From Rhizorhabdus phycosphaerae (GTDB lineage Bacteria; Pseudomonadota; Alphaproteobacteria; Sphingomonadales; Sphingomonadaceae), in contig NZ_CP049107.1 in NCBI RefSeq assembly GCF_011044255.1, positions 1,364,001 through 1,428,000 on the forward strand: a stretch of DNA of 64,000 nt, in the 5' to 3' direction. The notes under the pieces are model-generated. The model did not search any database, was not told the DNA's origin, and worked only from the letters and a program-made list of their open reading frames with translations. Of this stretch, positions 41,045-50,232 are shown piece after piece; positions within the stretch are counted from its first letter, which is position 1; the number at the start of each line of letters is the position of its first letter. The position numbers were made by a program, and so were the translations under genes.

Positions 41045-42571
41045 TCAGGTCCCGAGCGGGATAACGGCCTTCGCATTGAGGCCCGTCGGAAGCCACTCGC
41101 GCGTAAACGTGCCGCGCAGCTGACGTTCGATACTCGCGCGGATGAGTTCCGATCCGAAACCCTGATGGCCAGTTGCCTGCCGGACCTCATTCCCGCGTTC
41201 GATCCAGTCGAGGTGAAGCTCGTCGCCATGGCGAGCGATCGATAGCTCCACCGTCCCTTCCGCGCTCGCCAAAGCGCCATATTTGACCGCGTTGGTCGCG
41301 AGCTCGTGGAAGGTCAGCGCGAGCGGCGTCATATGCTTTTCGGGGAGGACCACATTCTCTCCGGTGACCCGGACACGATCTTCGCCGTCGAAATTATACG
41401 CCGCGAACAATTCGCGCAGCATCCCCTGGAGGGTGAAGGCAGACGCCCCATCCTGCGGACGCACATAGTCATAGGCCCGCCCGAGAGCACCGATTTGCTC
41501 GCTGAGCCGGAGAGCATAATGTTTCAAGGCCGGATCGCTGCGGCCAGACAGGCGCAACAGCGAGGTCACGACCATGAAGATGTTCTTTATCCGGTGGCCG
41601 AGCTCACGCGAGAGGAGGTCCTGCTGCTCCCGCAGCATTCGCTGGTCATGAATGTCGGTGCAGGTTCCGAACCAGCGCAGAATGGACCCTCGCTCGTCTC
41701 GCATCGGCAGCGCACGCCCGAGCGTCCAGCGATAGGCTCCATCGGCGCGACGCAGACGATATTCGATCTCATAGGGCTCGCCGGTCTCGAGCGAATGACG
41801 CCAGACCGCCCAGGCACGCTCTTGGTCATCGGGATGGAATTGCCCATTCCATCCGTTTCCCGCAGTCTCACCGGGGGTCGCACCGGTAAAGTCGTACCAG
41901 CGGGCGTTGTAATAGTCGTGATACCCATCCGGACGCGTCGACCAGACCATTTGCGGCATGGCATCCGCAAGAACGCGAAACCGCTCCTCGCTCTCGGCCA
42001 GATCCGCCTCGGCCGCCTGCTCCCATATATGGTGGGCGAGCTTCTCCCGCCGGTCCTCCAGAAAGCGCATCACCGCGCCCGCAAGAACGTCCAGCCCTTG
42101 TCGCTGGAAAGCAGTCAATCCGGCGCGCGGTTCGGGCGAAATCACACAGAGCGAACCTAGCGGCCTGCCTTGCACCGACCGCAGCGGCGCCCCCGCATAA
42201 AAGCGGATGTTGGGTTCTCCCACCACCAGCGCATTGGTGCGGAAGCGATCATCCTCACGAGCGTCAGGCACCTCCATCACGCTATGTCCCGTCATGGCGT
42301 GGGCGCAGAAGGACAGGCTGCGCAGCGTCTCCGTGGCGGCAAGGCCCGTTCGAGCGACGAATCGCTGCCGCTCTTCTTCGACAAGGCTTACGAGCGCGAT
42401 CGGGCAATCGCACAGTTCTGCGGCAAAGCGGGTGATGCCCTGCAACTCCGGATCGTCGAACAGGCCTTCGATCGCATAGGGTCCAAGGGGATTGCCCTCG
42501 CCTGAATGCGGAACGCTCGGCGCTTGCAAGTCCGCCTTAACGGACGAACTGGAGTCATGAACGATTGGCAT
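41045..42571 (-). CDS. GAF-PAS HWE-type sensor histidine kinase
   Basis: A 508-residue soluble sensor kinase. A GAF domain (about 35-190; DCPIALVSLVEEERQRFVAR) is followed by a PAS domain (about 200-320; FRVLADAMPQMVWSTRPDGY) and the HWE kinase core. The core has phospho-acceptor His in RELGHRIKNIFMVVTSLLRL, HELATNAVKYGAL, and the WIERG signature. HWE kinases often feed the PhyR general stress response or single-domain receivers. Start ATG 42571 is chosen. The ORF extends to 42673, but the earlier part lacks a domain. No partner is adjacent. A receiver-only gene is at 54148. Confidence 0.9.
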   Translation of the reverse strand: MPIVHDSSSSVKADLQAPSVPHSGEGNPLGPYAIEGLFDDPELQGITRFAAELCDCPIALVSLVEEERQRFVARTGLAATETLRSLSFCAHAMTGHSVMEVPDAREDDRFRTNALVVGEPNIRFYAGAPLRSVQGRPLGSLCVISPEPRAGLTAFQRQGLDVLAGAVMRFLEDRREKLAHHIWEQAAEADLAESEERFRVLADAMPQMVWSTRPDGYHDYYNARWYDFTGATPGETAGNGWNGQFHPDDQERAWAVWRHSLETGEPYEIEYRLRRADGAYRWTLGRALPMRDERGSILRWFGTCTDIHDQRMLREQQDLLSRELGHRIKNIFMVVTSLLRLSGRSDPALKHYALRLSEQIGALGRAYDYVRPQDGASAFTLQGMLRELFAAYNFDGEDRVRVTGENVVLPEKHMTPLALTFHELATNAVKYGALASAEGTVELSIARHGDELHLDWIERGNEVRQATGHQGFGSELIRASIERQLRGTFTREWLPTGLNAKAVIPLGT

Positions 42572-42737
42572 CCGCTCAGGACCGACCTTGGCCAGCTGAA
42601 TCGGCGGCCGATAGATAAACGCGCATTGTCCCCCCAAAGACATGCAGGACGAAAGGTCCGCCTGACGCGACAATGCCCAGCGGATCGGATTGTTCCCTCA
42701 GCCGAAATCTATTAGCCGCGCCGCACGGCAGTTCTGT

Positions 42738-42851
42738 TCAGCCGTACAGGCTCATCAACCAGAAGAGCAGGGCTAGCGGTACGACGACCGAGGCGACAGC
42801 GAGGATGACGGCCCCGATCGGGATATCTGCAGGCGGGTCATGATCAATCAT
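42738..42851 (-). CDS. 37-residue membrane protein (candidate)
   Basis: A very short frame from ATG 42851 to TGA 42738 encodes MIDHDPPADIPIGAVILAVA then SVVVPLALLFWLMSLYG. GGAGGGG lies just before the start. The central 25 residues form one clear transmembrane helix, and the N-terminal acidic DPPADIP segment is of a kind seen in tiny sphingomonad proteins. No function is known. It sits upstream of the kinase gene on the same strand, separated by 165 bases. Confidence 0.55.
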   Translation of the reverse strand: MIDHDPPADIPIGAVILAVASVVVPLALLFWLMSLYG

Positions 42852-43228
42852 GCCCCTCCCTATACCCGCTGCGCGGGCGGCTCAACGCCGTAATGAACGA
42901 GCACAACAGTTGCCCCGGGGAGGAGGCCGGCCCGGTCGCTTCGCGGATGGATAAGGCCGACCGTCCACCGGTGGGGGCCAAATGGACGGTCGGCCGATCA
43001 TGCCGAAGCAGTGCCAGCCACGGATCCCGTTGGGGGTAGGATCCGAGACCCGCGAGATGCACCGGCGTGCACAATTGCCTTCAGGCTCCTGCACACGCAG
43101 CCAAGCTGCCGGACAAAAACAGCGCAACCCCCTAGGCGAGGATAGTTTCTCTGCGTCTCTGTTACCGTTACACGATCACTCGAAATTCGCCATGACTCCG
43201 TGTTTGGAACGGGTTATCGTCCGTTTCG
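42852..43228. other. Gene-free stretch with 13-bp hairpin
   Basis: About 375 bases without a gene. The main structure is GGCCGACCGTCCA (42955-42967) paired perfectly with TGGACGGTCGGCC (42983-42995). Other small repeats (GGATCC...GGATCC near 43020-43045) occur. The last 80 bases likely hold the promoter of the 43229 gene. Confidence 0.5.
42955..42995. other. Perfect 13-bp inverted repeat, 15-nt loop
   Basis: The stem has 13 GC-rich pairs. No T-run follows on either strand. It could be an ncRNA hairpin, a protein site or a terminator for unseen transcription. Confidence 0.5.
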
Positions 43229-44986
43229 ATGACCGCGACGGAAACCGGAGCGCCCGATCAGAAGGCCGATGCAGCGCTGAGGGATGCCCACTCGACGCCG
43301 GCCGGTCAGGCCGACCTGATGCGCGAAGAGCTTCAGTCGGTGCTGGCTTCCCCCGACTTTGCACGCGCACCCATCATGAAACAGCTGCTCTGTTTCCTTG
43401 TGGAGGAGACGGCAGCGGGGCGCGGCGAGCAGCTCAAGGCCTATTCGGTTGCTGTGGACGGTCTGGGACGAGCGCCCGATTATGACGCCCGGGCGGACAG
43501 CTATCCCCGTGTACAGGTCGGCCGGCTGCGCAAGATGCTGGACAGCCACTATCGGCTATCCGACCCGACCTCCGGTGTACGACTGAGCATACCCAGTGGC
43601 CGTTACAAGGTCGTGCTGGAGGCGACAGAGCCTCAGCAGGCCCCCGGAGCGGCAGCGCAGGACTCGCCGCCGACCGAACCGTTGTCGGCAGCGGCGGTTT
43701 CGATGACGGCGGTGTCGCCGCTCTATTTCGGACCGTCGCTGTTTCTCATCGTCGGGCTGGTGCTGGCACTGGGCATCGGCGCGGCGCGGTGGCTTCCTAT
43801 GGCAGCCGCAGGCGCTCCGTTGAAGCGGCCCGTGATGGAAATGGCCGGCGTCGAGATGGCCCGACAAAGCACGGCGGGGGCAAGGATCCGGACCTTGCTG
43901 GTGAACGGCCTCGGACGCAGCCTCGCCTTCGACCTCCGCCCCCTGTCCACTTCGGGCCGCACCGTCGGAAAAGGCGGACCGCCGCCCCGTTACCGCCTGG
44001 GCGCTGATCTGATCGAGGGCGCTACGCCGCGGCTATTCCTGCGGTTAACTCAGCTGTCGCCCGACAAGCTGATCTGGTCAGGCGATGTCTCGCTGCCTGC
44101 GGATGCCCTGGGCGACGGCTCCGCTCTCGACCAGCGCCTCGCCCCGATCATCGCGACGATCAGCAAGGTCGATGGCCTAGTGGCCATCCACGAACTTCAG
44201 CGCAGCGCGGGCAAGGAAGCCCGGGGCTATAGCTGTCTGCTGCTCTTCCATCGCTATCGCAAGCAGCGCGCCGTCGACGAACGCGACCACGTCCAGGCGT
44301 GTGTCGAACGCAGCCTGGCGCAGGATCCCGATGACGCAGCCCTGCAGGCGGCCGCGGCCCAGCTTGCCGTTGAGAAGATGTCGGACCCGGGCGTGAACAT
44401 GAACGACAGGGCCGGCCTTCTCGCCAGCGCCCGCCGCCATGCGCAGCTCGCGCGCGTTCTCGACCCCTATAATGGCTGGACCAACGCCACCCAGTCGCGG
44501 ATCGCGCTCGCTCGCGGAGCCTGCCCTCAGTCGGTGAACTTCGCGCTGCGCGCTGCGGCCCTGCAACCTTATGAACCGAATCTTCTGTCCGACGTCGGCG
44601 CTTATCTCGCCGATTGTCGCGACCCTGGCGCGGAGTCCGTCATCCGCCGCGCGATCGCCGTGGGCGACGACCCTTCCGGCCGCTATTATGTTCCTCTCCT
44701 GATGCTCGCCATCATCCGCGACGACCGGGCTATGGCACGCGAAGCACTCTCGCAGATGGCGCCACCGGTGATTGGCCGGCCCCGCAACTTCTACATCATT
44801 GCCGCTGCCGGCTACGGAATGCTCGGCCAGGCGCCAAGGGCGCGAGCCGCCTGGAAGCAGCTCGAGCGGCTCGATGGCACGGTCGTTCCCGCGCCGCTCG
44901 CCTATCTTCAGCGCCTCGGCTATTCGCCTGCAACGCGCCGCCAGATTATCCGCAAGCTGCGCACGGTCGGCCTGCCGCCGGCCTGA
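43229..44986 (+). CDS. ToxR-like membrane protein with wHTH and TPR repeats
   Basis: A 585-residue protein. Residues 30-130 form a winged-helix-like domain (EELQSVLASPDFARAPIMKQ, LKAYSVAVDGLGR, RVQVGRLRKMLDSHY), the N-terminal module often found on adenylate-cyclase- and TPR-linked proteins. A Pro/Ala linker and one transmembrane helix (168-186) follow. Residues 190-330 resemble a periplasmic FlgO/TolB-like part, and the rest is TPR-like (ARRHAQLARVLDPYNGWTN). This suggests a ToxR/CadC-like transmembrane regulator, though DNA binding is inferred. ATG at 43229. Confidence 0.7.
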   Translation: MTATETGAPDQKADAALRDAHSTPAGQADLMREELQSVLASPDFARAPIMKQLLCFLVEETAAGRGEQLKAYSVAVDGLGRAPDYDARADSYPRVQVGRLRKMLDSHYRLSDPTSGVRLSIPSGRYKVVLEATEPQQAPGAAAQDSPPTEPLSAAAVSMTAVSPLYFGPSLFLIVGLVLALGIGAARWLPMAAAGAPLKRPVMEMAGVEMARQSTAGARIRTLLVNGLGRSLAFDLRPLSTSGRTVGKGGPPPRYRLGADLIEGATPRLFLRLTQLSPDKLIWSGDVSLPADALGDGSALDQRLAPIIATISKVDGLVAIHELQRSAGKEARGYSCLLLFHRYRKQRAVDERDHVQACVERSLAQDPDDAALQAAAAQLAVEKMSDPGVNMNDRAGLLASARRHAQLARVLDPYNGWTNATQSRIALARGACPQSVNFALRAAALQPYEPNLLSDVGAYLADCRDPGAESVIRRAIAVGDDPSGRYYVPLLMLAIIRDDRAMAREALSQMAPPVIGRPRNFYIIAAAGYGMLGQAPRARAAWKQLERLDGTVVPAPLAYLQRLGYSPATRRQIIRKLRTVGLPPA

Positions 44987-45084
44987 CCCGTCCGCATTAC
45001 CGCTATCGCAGCGGATTGCTCGGCGTTACAGCGATGCAACGATCGCCCGATCAACCATCGGAAGCCGACGCAGGAAATGGACCC

Positions 45085-46095
45085 ATGACCGCCATCGTCG
45101 ACCTTTCGCTGCGCCTTGCAGGACGCAAGCCCGATCTGACCGCCGACCTGCTGGTCGCTGCGGCCGCCATCGGTCTCGCCGCATCGGGTCGACTGATCGT
45201 CGACATCTTCGCGCCCGGGGTGGCGCCTTACGCCTTCGTCTTTCCCTTCATCATTCTTGCCAGCCTCGTTGCCGGCATGCGGGCTGGCTTGATCGCTGCA
45301 GCGGTGTGCCAGCTTCTGATCTGGTATTTCGTGGTCCCCGAGCCGCGCTCCTTCGTCATCGTGACCAAGGATGCCATCGGCCTGCTGGTCTCGTCTTTCT
45401 CGCTTGTGCTAGCGGTGTGCGTGATCTCCGCCTTTCGCTCGACCGCGCTGCGGCTGCGCGAGGAGGAGCGCCGCCATGTCGAATTTCTGTCGCTGGCGCT
45501 GCGCGAGGTCGATCACCGGACGCGCAACAATTTCCAGATCGCGGCGTCGCTGCTGATATCCAGGGCGATGTCCCACGCCGATCCCGACGTGCAGAGCGAG
45601 TTTCGGGCGGCGGCAGGCAGGCTGCAATCGCTTGCCGCAGTCTATTCAAACCTCGCCCTCAGCAGCGCGGACCTCACCAACGTCCTGCTGCACGACCATC
45701 TCCGCGACGTTTGCGACCGGATCAGGGAAGCGATGCTCCCGCCCGGCATCACGCTGAGCCTCGATGCGGAACCCATCCAGGTGCCGGCCAAGACGGCGGT
45801 CGCCATCGCCCTGATTGTCAACGAGGCGATCACCAATGCAGCCAAACATGCCTTTCCCGACGGGCTGGGAGAAATCGCCCTGTGGCTGCGCCGCGAGAAA
45901 GACGGGCTGGTGGTGACGATCGAGGACAATGGGGTCGGCCGGTCGGACGCGCCATCCGAGAAGGGGCATGGCAGCGGAGCAAGCCTGATGCGGCTGCTGG
46001 CGCGATCGCTGTCGGCCACGCTCGACATCAGCGCGGCGTCGACGATCGACCGCGGCACGCGATGCGAGCTTCGCGTGCCGATACCGGTAAATTGA
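45085..46095 (+). CDS. HisKA_2-type membrane sensor histidine kinase
   Basis: A 336-residue kinase. An N-terminal region of four to five hydrophobic helices (AAAAIGLAASGRLIVDIF...ISAF) is followed by the H-box REVDHRTRNNFQIAASLLIS and the ATPase motifs VNEAITNAAKHAFPDG and DNGVG. This is the HisKA_2/HWE relative class with a DUF4118-like membrane sensor. The ATG at 45085 has AGGAAA upstream and is preferred over 45034, which lacks one. It follows the 43229 gene by about 100 bases and is convergent with pstB. Its receiver partner is not obvious. Confidence 0.85.
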   Translation: MTAIVDLSLRLAGRKPDLTADLLVAAAAIGLAASGRLIVDIFAPGVAPYAFVFPFIILASLVAGMRAGLIAAAVCQLLIWYFVVPEPRSFVIVTKDAIGLLVSSFSLVLAVCVISAFRSTALRLREEERRHVEFLSLALREVDHRTRNNFQIAASLLISRAMSHADPDVQSEFRAAAGRLQSLAAVYSNLALSSADLTNVLLHDHLRDVCDRIREAMLPPGITLSLDAEPIQVPAKTAVAIALIVNEAITNAAKHAFPDGLGEIALWLRREKDGLVVTIEDNGVGRSDAPSEKGHGSGASLMRLLARSLSATLDISAASTIDRGTRCELRVPIPVN

Positions 46096-46137
46096 ACGCG
46101 TGCCGGGCGGCGCCTGAGCGCGACCCGGCCGGCAGGG

Positions 46138-47016
46138 TCAGCCGAAGCGGCCCGTCACATAATCGCGGGTTCGCTGCCCGCGCGGATTGGCGAACAGTTC
46201 CTCGGTCGGCTGGAACTCCATCATCCGGCCAAGATACATGAAACCGGTATGATTGGAGATGCGCGCCGCCTGCTGGAGGTTGTGCGTCACGATGACGATG
46301 GTGAAATCCTCGCGCAGCTCGATCAGCGTCTCTTCCAGCTTCGCGGTGGACACCGGGTCCAGCGCCGAGGCGGGCTCGTCGAGCAGAAGGACGTCGGGTT
46401 CGACCGCGATGCCGCGAGCGACGCAGAGCCGCTGCTGCTGACCGCCGGAAAGGCCGAGGCCCGAGCTGTGGAGCTTGTCCTTGACCTCGTCCCACAGCGC
46501 GGCGCGACGCAGCGACTTCTCGACGATCACATCCATCTCCGCGCGGCTCTTGCGCTGGTAGAGGCGTACGCCGAAGGCGACATTGTCGTAGATCGACATC
46601 GGAAACGGCGTGGGCTTCTGGAACACCATGCCCACGCGCGCGCGAAGGCCCGCGACGTCGACCGGCGAGCGGACCATCGTCGCCTCGTCGATCGTGCCCT
46701 CACGCTCGCGCAACCGCTGCAGGCTCTTGCGATCCGCCAGCACGTCATGGCCGTCGAGCAGAATGCGACCGACCGCATGCTGCCGCGGATAAAGGTCGTA
46801 GATCCGGTTGAGCGCGCGCAGCAGGGTCGACTTGCCGCAACCCGACGGGCCGATCAGAGCGGTGATCTTGTTGCGTTCGACCGGCAGATCGACCCCGAAC
46901 AGGGCCTGGGTCTTGCCATAGAAGAAATCCAGCTTCCGCGCTTCGATCGCGAGCCTGTCGCTCGGCGGGAAGGCCAGATGGACCTCTTCGGACAGATGCG
47001 AAGGAAGGTCGGTCAT
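46138..47016 (-). CDS. pstB: Phosphate ABC transporter ATP-binding protein
   Basis: A 292-residue ABC ATPase. Walker A is [17 protein letters not shown], the signature [16 protein letters not shown] and Walker [14 protein letters not shown]. The [11 protein letters not shown] segment after Walker A is typical of PstB. Its ATG overlaps the pstA stop (TAATG). It drives uptake of inorganic phosphate. It is the last gene of pstSCAB here. phoU and phoB, which often follow, are not in the window. Confidence 0.95.
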   Translation of the reverse strand: MTDLPSHLSEEVHLAFPPSDRLAIEARKLDFFYGKTQALFGVDLPVERNKITALIGPSGCGKSTLLRALNRIYDLYPRQHAVGRILLDGHDVLADRKSLQRLREREGTIDEATMVRSPVDVAGLRARVGMVFQKPTPFPMSIYDNVAFGVRLYQRKSRAEMDVIVEKSLRRAALWDEVKDKLHSSGLGLSGGQQQRLCVARGIAVEPDVLLLDEPASALDPVSTAKLEETLIELREDFTIVIVTHNLQQAARISNHTGFMYLGRMMEFQPTEELFANPRGQRTRDYVTGRFG

Positions 47017-47852
47017 TATCGGCGGGCCTCCCGGGCGACGACGCGCCCGATGATGTTGATGGACAATACGGCGACGGCGATCAGCAGCGCGCCGACCCAG
47101 GCCAGGCGCTGCCAGTCTTCATAGGCGGACAGCGCGAACTGGAAGATGGTGGTCGGCAGGCTGGCCATGGGCTGCGTGGGATCGACCGAGAAGAACTGAT
47201 TGCCGAGCGCGGTGAACAGCAACGGTGCGGTTTCGCCGCTGATGCGTGCGAAGCCGAGCAGCGCGCCGGTGATCAGGCCGGCGCGGGCGGACTTCCACAC
47301 CACCTTGCGGATGACGAAGGCGCGGCTGGCGCCCAGCGCCATGCCCGCTTCGCGCAGGGCGCTGGGCTGCAGGCTCAATATGTCCTCGGTCGTGCGGGTT
47401 ACGATCGGCATGGCGATGATCGCCAGCGCCACGGCACCGGCGATAGCCGAGAAGCCGTGGAAGGGCCGCACCATGATCTCATAGACGAACAGACCGATGA
47501 GGATCGATGGCGCCGACAAAAGCACGTCGTTGAGGAAACGGACCGCAGCACCATAAGGCGTGCTGCCGCCATATTCGGACAACCAGGTGCCGGCGAGCAC
47601 GCCCACCACCACCGCGATCAGCAGGCCCATACCGCACATCATGATCGAGCCCATGATCGCGTTGGACAGGCCGCCCTCCGACCCCGGTGCCGGCTGGGTC
47701 ATCGTGAAGATCTTCGCGTCGATCCCGCCGAGCCCCTTGGTGAGCAGCGACCAAAGGATGAGAATCAGAGCGGTAAGCGCGATCAGCGTCGCAATCGCGG
47801 TGAGCGCGACGAACAGATAGTTGGAGAGGCGGCGATACAGGGCGCGATCCAT
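47016..47852 (-). CDS. pstA: Phosphate ABC transporter permease PstA
   Basis: A 278-residue permease with about six membrane helices. The conserved cytoplasmic EAA-like loop ([20 protein letters not shown]) contacts PstB. ATG 47852 ([14 protein letters not shown]) is chosen. A longer frame is antisense-like sequence inside pstC. It lies 10 bases after pstC. Confidence 0.92.
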   Translation of the reverse strand: MDRALYRRLSNYLFVALTAIATLIALTALILILWSLLTKGLGGIDAKIFTMTQPAPGSEGGLSNAIMGSIMMCGMGLLIAVVVGVLAGTWLSEYGGSTPYGAAVRFLNDVLLSAPSILIGLFVYEIMVRPFHGFSAIAGAVALAIIAMPIVTRTTEDILSLQPSALREAGMALGASRAFVIRKVVWKSARAGLITGALLGFARISGETAPLLFTALGNQFFSVDPTQPMASLPTTIFQFALSAYEDWQRLAWVGALLIAVAVLSINIIGRVVAREARR

Positions 47853-47862
47853 GACTTGGGCC

Positions 47863-48813
47863 TCAATATTTCTGGCCGCCGAGCAGCGCCCGGGCGATGG
47901 CGAGGACGCCGAAGGTGATGAAGAACAGCACCAGGCCGAGCGCGACCAGCGCGGCGCTGTGCATGTCGCTGGTGGCTTCGGCGAACTCGTTCGCGATGGT
48001 CGAGGCGATGGTCGACCCGGAGGCGAAGATCGAGTCGGGGAAGCCATGCGCGTTGCCGATGATGAAGGTCACCGCCATCGTCTCGCCGAGGGCGCGTCCG
48101 AGACCGAGCATAACGACGCCGACGACGCCGCGCCGGACATAGGGAATGATCACCGACCGGACGACTTCGAACGGCGTGCAGCCGAGGCCATAGGCTGCTT
48201 CGCGCAGTTGGGCCGGCACGGTCATGAACAGTTCACGGAAGACCGCCGCCATATAGGGCAGGATCATGATCGCGAGGATCACCGAGGCGGTGAAGATGTT
48301 GGCGCCGTTCGGGATGCCCGAGAACAGGCTTTCCTGCCAGGAGCCGGGCTCGGCCTCCATGATCAGCGGGAGTTGCACATGCTCCGCGAACCAGGGCGCC
48401 AGCACGAACAGGCCCCACATGCCATAGACGATCGAGGGAATACCCGCGAGCAGTTCGACGGCGATCGCCACCGGCTGCGCTATGGTCCGCGGGCAGAACT
48501 CCACCAGGAACACCGCGACGCCCAGTGCCAGCGGCAGAGCCATGACCAGCGCGAGAAAGGCGGTGATCAGCGTGCCGACGATCGGCCCGGCCGCGCCATA
48601 GACCTCGGTGACGGGATTCCACTCGCTGGAGGTCAGGAAGCCCAGCCCGAACTCGGCGAAGGCAGGCCAGCCGCCGATGGCGAGACTGACCACCACGCCC
48701 CCCAGCGTGACGAGCAGCATCGTCGCCGCACCGAGGCAGGCGGCCTGGAATATCGCCTCACCCGTCGAACGCGACGGACCGAAACGAGCGGTGTCAGATG
48801 CGGCGCTGGCCAT
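47863..48813 (-). CDS. pstC: Phosphate ABC transporter permease PstC
   Basis: A 316-residue inner-membrane permease with six or more helices. Typical PstC segments include GGWPAFAEFGLGFLTSSEWN, VEFCPRTIAQPVAIAVELLA and the loop REAAYGLGCTPFEVVRSVII. The ATG at 48813 begins MASAASDTARFGPSRSTGEA. It is separated from pstS by 80 bases that may hold an RNA processing site, a common reason for higher pstS levels. Confidence 0.93.
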   Translation of the reverse strand: MASAASDTARFGPSRSTGEAIFQAACLGAATMLLVTLGGVVVSLAIGGWPAFAEFGLGFLTSSEWNPVTEVYGAAGPIVGTLITAFLALVMALPLALGVAVFLVEFCPRTIAQPVAIAVELLAGIPSIVYGMWGLFVLAPWFAEHVQLPLIMEAEPGSWQESLFSGIPNGANIFTASVILAIMILPYMAAVFRELFMTVPAQLREAAYGLGCTPFEVVRSVIIPYVRRGVVGVVMLGLGRALGETMAVTFIIGNAHGFPDSIFASGSTIASTIANEFAEATSDMHSAALVALGLVLFFITFGVLAIARALLGGQKY

Positions 48814-48893
48814 TGTCCTGTTCCCGTAAAGCGGCGCGGATGCCGATCACCCTCGCCTGCCCCCTTTGCAGCCTTCTCGGGTCGACGAGTTGA

Positions 48894-49940
48894 TCAGCGT
48901 GCAACGTAGACCGGCTTACCGCCAGCCTTGACGTTGGCAAGCCATTGCTTGCGCACCAGTGCCTTGACCGGCGCCGGCAGCGCCACATAATCGAGCTGTG
49001 CCGCCGTGGCGTCGCCCGCTTTATAGGCCCAGTCGAAGAATTTCAGCACGCTCGCACCCGCAGCCGCATCGGCCTGGTTGCGATAGACGAGGATGAAGCT
49101 CGCCCCCGTGATGGGCCAGCTCTGCACACCCGGCTGATCGAGCAGCAGCACATAATTGCCCGGCGCCTTCGCCCATTGCGCGCCGGCCGCAGCCGCCGCA
49201 AAATTGGCAGCCGCCGGCGCAACGAACTTGCCAGCCTTGTTCTGCAGCAGGACGAAGCTCGCCTTGTTCTGCTTGGCATAGGCATATTCGACATAGCCGA
49301 TCGACCCCATCGTCTGCTTGACGAAAGCCGAGACGCCGTCATTGCCCTTGCCGCCGATGCCGGTCGGCCAGGACACGGCATCGCTGGCGCCGACCTTCGA
49401 AGCCCAGGTCGGATTCTTCATCGCCAGATAGCTGGTGAAGAGAAAGGACGTACCCGAACCATCCGAGCGGTGAACGACGGTGATCGGAAGCGGCGGAAGC
49501 TTGACGCCCTTGTTCAGGGCAACGATGCGCGGGTCGTTCCATTTCAGGACCCGGCCCATGAAGATGTCCGCCAGCAAAGCGCCGGAAAGCTTCAGCTGGC
49601 CCGGCTGAACACCCGGAAGATTGACGATCGGGACCACGCCGCCCATCACGGTCGGAAACTGGTAAAGCCCCGACGCAGCTAGTTCTTCGGGCTTCAACGG
49701 CTTGTCCGATGCACCGAAATCGACGGTCTTCGCCTTGATCTGCTTGATGCCGCCGCCCGAACCGATCGCCTGATAGTTGAGACCGATGCCGGTGCTCGCC
49801 TTATAGACCTCCGCCCATTTGGCGTAGAGCGGCGCCGGGAAGGTCGCTCCCGCGCCCGAAATCGCACCAGCCATGGCGGCCGAAGCTGTGCTGGCGAGGA
49901 TGACCGCCGCGCCAATCGCGCCGGCGAATTTCTTGAACAT
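48894..49940 (-). CDS. pstS: Phosphate-binding protein PstS
   Basis: A 348-residue periplasmic solute-binding protein. The signal peptide MFKKFAGAIGAAVILASTAS ends near MAG, and the mature protein starts with ISGAGATFPAPLYAKWAEVY, a PstS signature. The phosphate-binding region SDGSGTSFLFTSYLA is visible near residue 160. It delivers phosphate to PstCA. A Pho-box-like repeat lies 55 bases upstream of the start. Confidence 0.95.
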   Translation of the reverse strand: MFKKFAGAIGAAVILASTASAAMAGAISGAGATFPAPLYAKWAEVYKASTGIGLNYQAIGSGGGIKQIKAKTVDFGASDKPLKPEELAASGLYQFPTVMGGVVPIVNLPGVQPGQLKLSGALLADIFMGRVLKWNDPRIVALNKGVKLPPLPITVVHRSDGSGTSFLFTSYLAMKNPTWASKVGASDAVSWPTGIGGKGNDGVSAFVKQTMGSIGYVEYAYAKQNKASFVLLQNKAGKFVAPAAANFAAAAAGAQWAKAPGNYVLLLDQPGVQSWPITGASFILVYRNQADAAAGASVLKFFDWAYKAGDATAAQLDYVALPAPVKALVRKQWLANVKAGGKPVYVAR

Positions 49941-49994
49941 GCGTTGAGTCTCCGATCCCGGCTGCTGCCGGCTGAGGCCCGCTTACTGGCGCCC

Positions 49995-50012
49995 TGTTAC
50001 ATGATTGTTACA
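49995..50012. promoter_or_regulatory. Pho-box-like direct repeat upstream of pstS
   Basis: TGTTACA at 49995-50001 and again at 50006-50012, an 11-base period. PhoB boxes are pairs of 7-base direct repeats with this period (TGTnAyA type). Location and spacing fit phosphate control of pstSCAB. Confidence 0.6.
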
Positions 50013-50170
50013 ACGCACAGCCCCGACGGGGTTGGCCCGCAAGAATGCCGCCGCAATCCATGTCATCAAATGGTAACATGCACTTTCCGGCGCGGAATAC
50101 CTTCCGAAACTGCCATGTCGGAAAGCGTGAAAACAAAAATCCGCTGCCATGGTCGAGAGGCTTGACGACC

Positions 50171-50214
50171 ATGTAACCGATCGGTACATGCGCCGTTGTA
50201 CCGATCGGTTACAT
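50171..50214. promoter_or_regulatory. 18-bp perfect inverted repeat before 50233 gene
   Basis: ATGTAACCGATCGGTACA (50171-50188) and TGTACCGATCGGTTACAT (50197-50214), with an 8-base spacer. Each arm holds its own palindromic core ACCGATCGGT, and the two cores are centred 25 bases apart. This resembles paired TetR-type operators. It ends 18 bases before the ATG. Confidence 0.68.
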
Positions 50215-50232
50215 CGGTCAGGGAGTTCCGAT

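Noticed and set aside
45034-45084. Earlier start for the HisKA_2 kinase
   Set aside because: No ribosome site before 45034, and the added 17 residues are polar and irregular.
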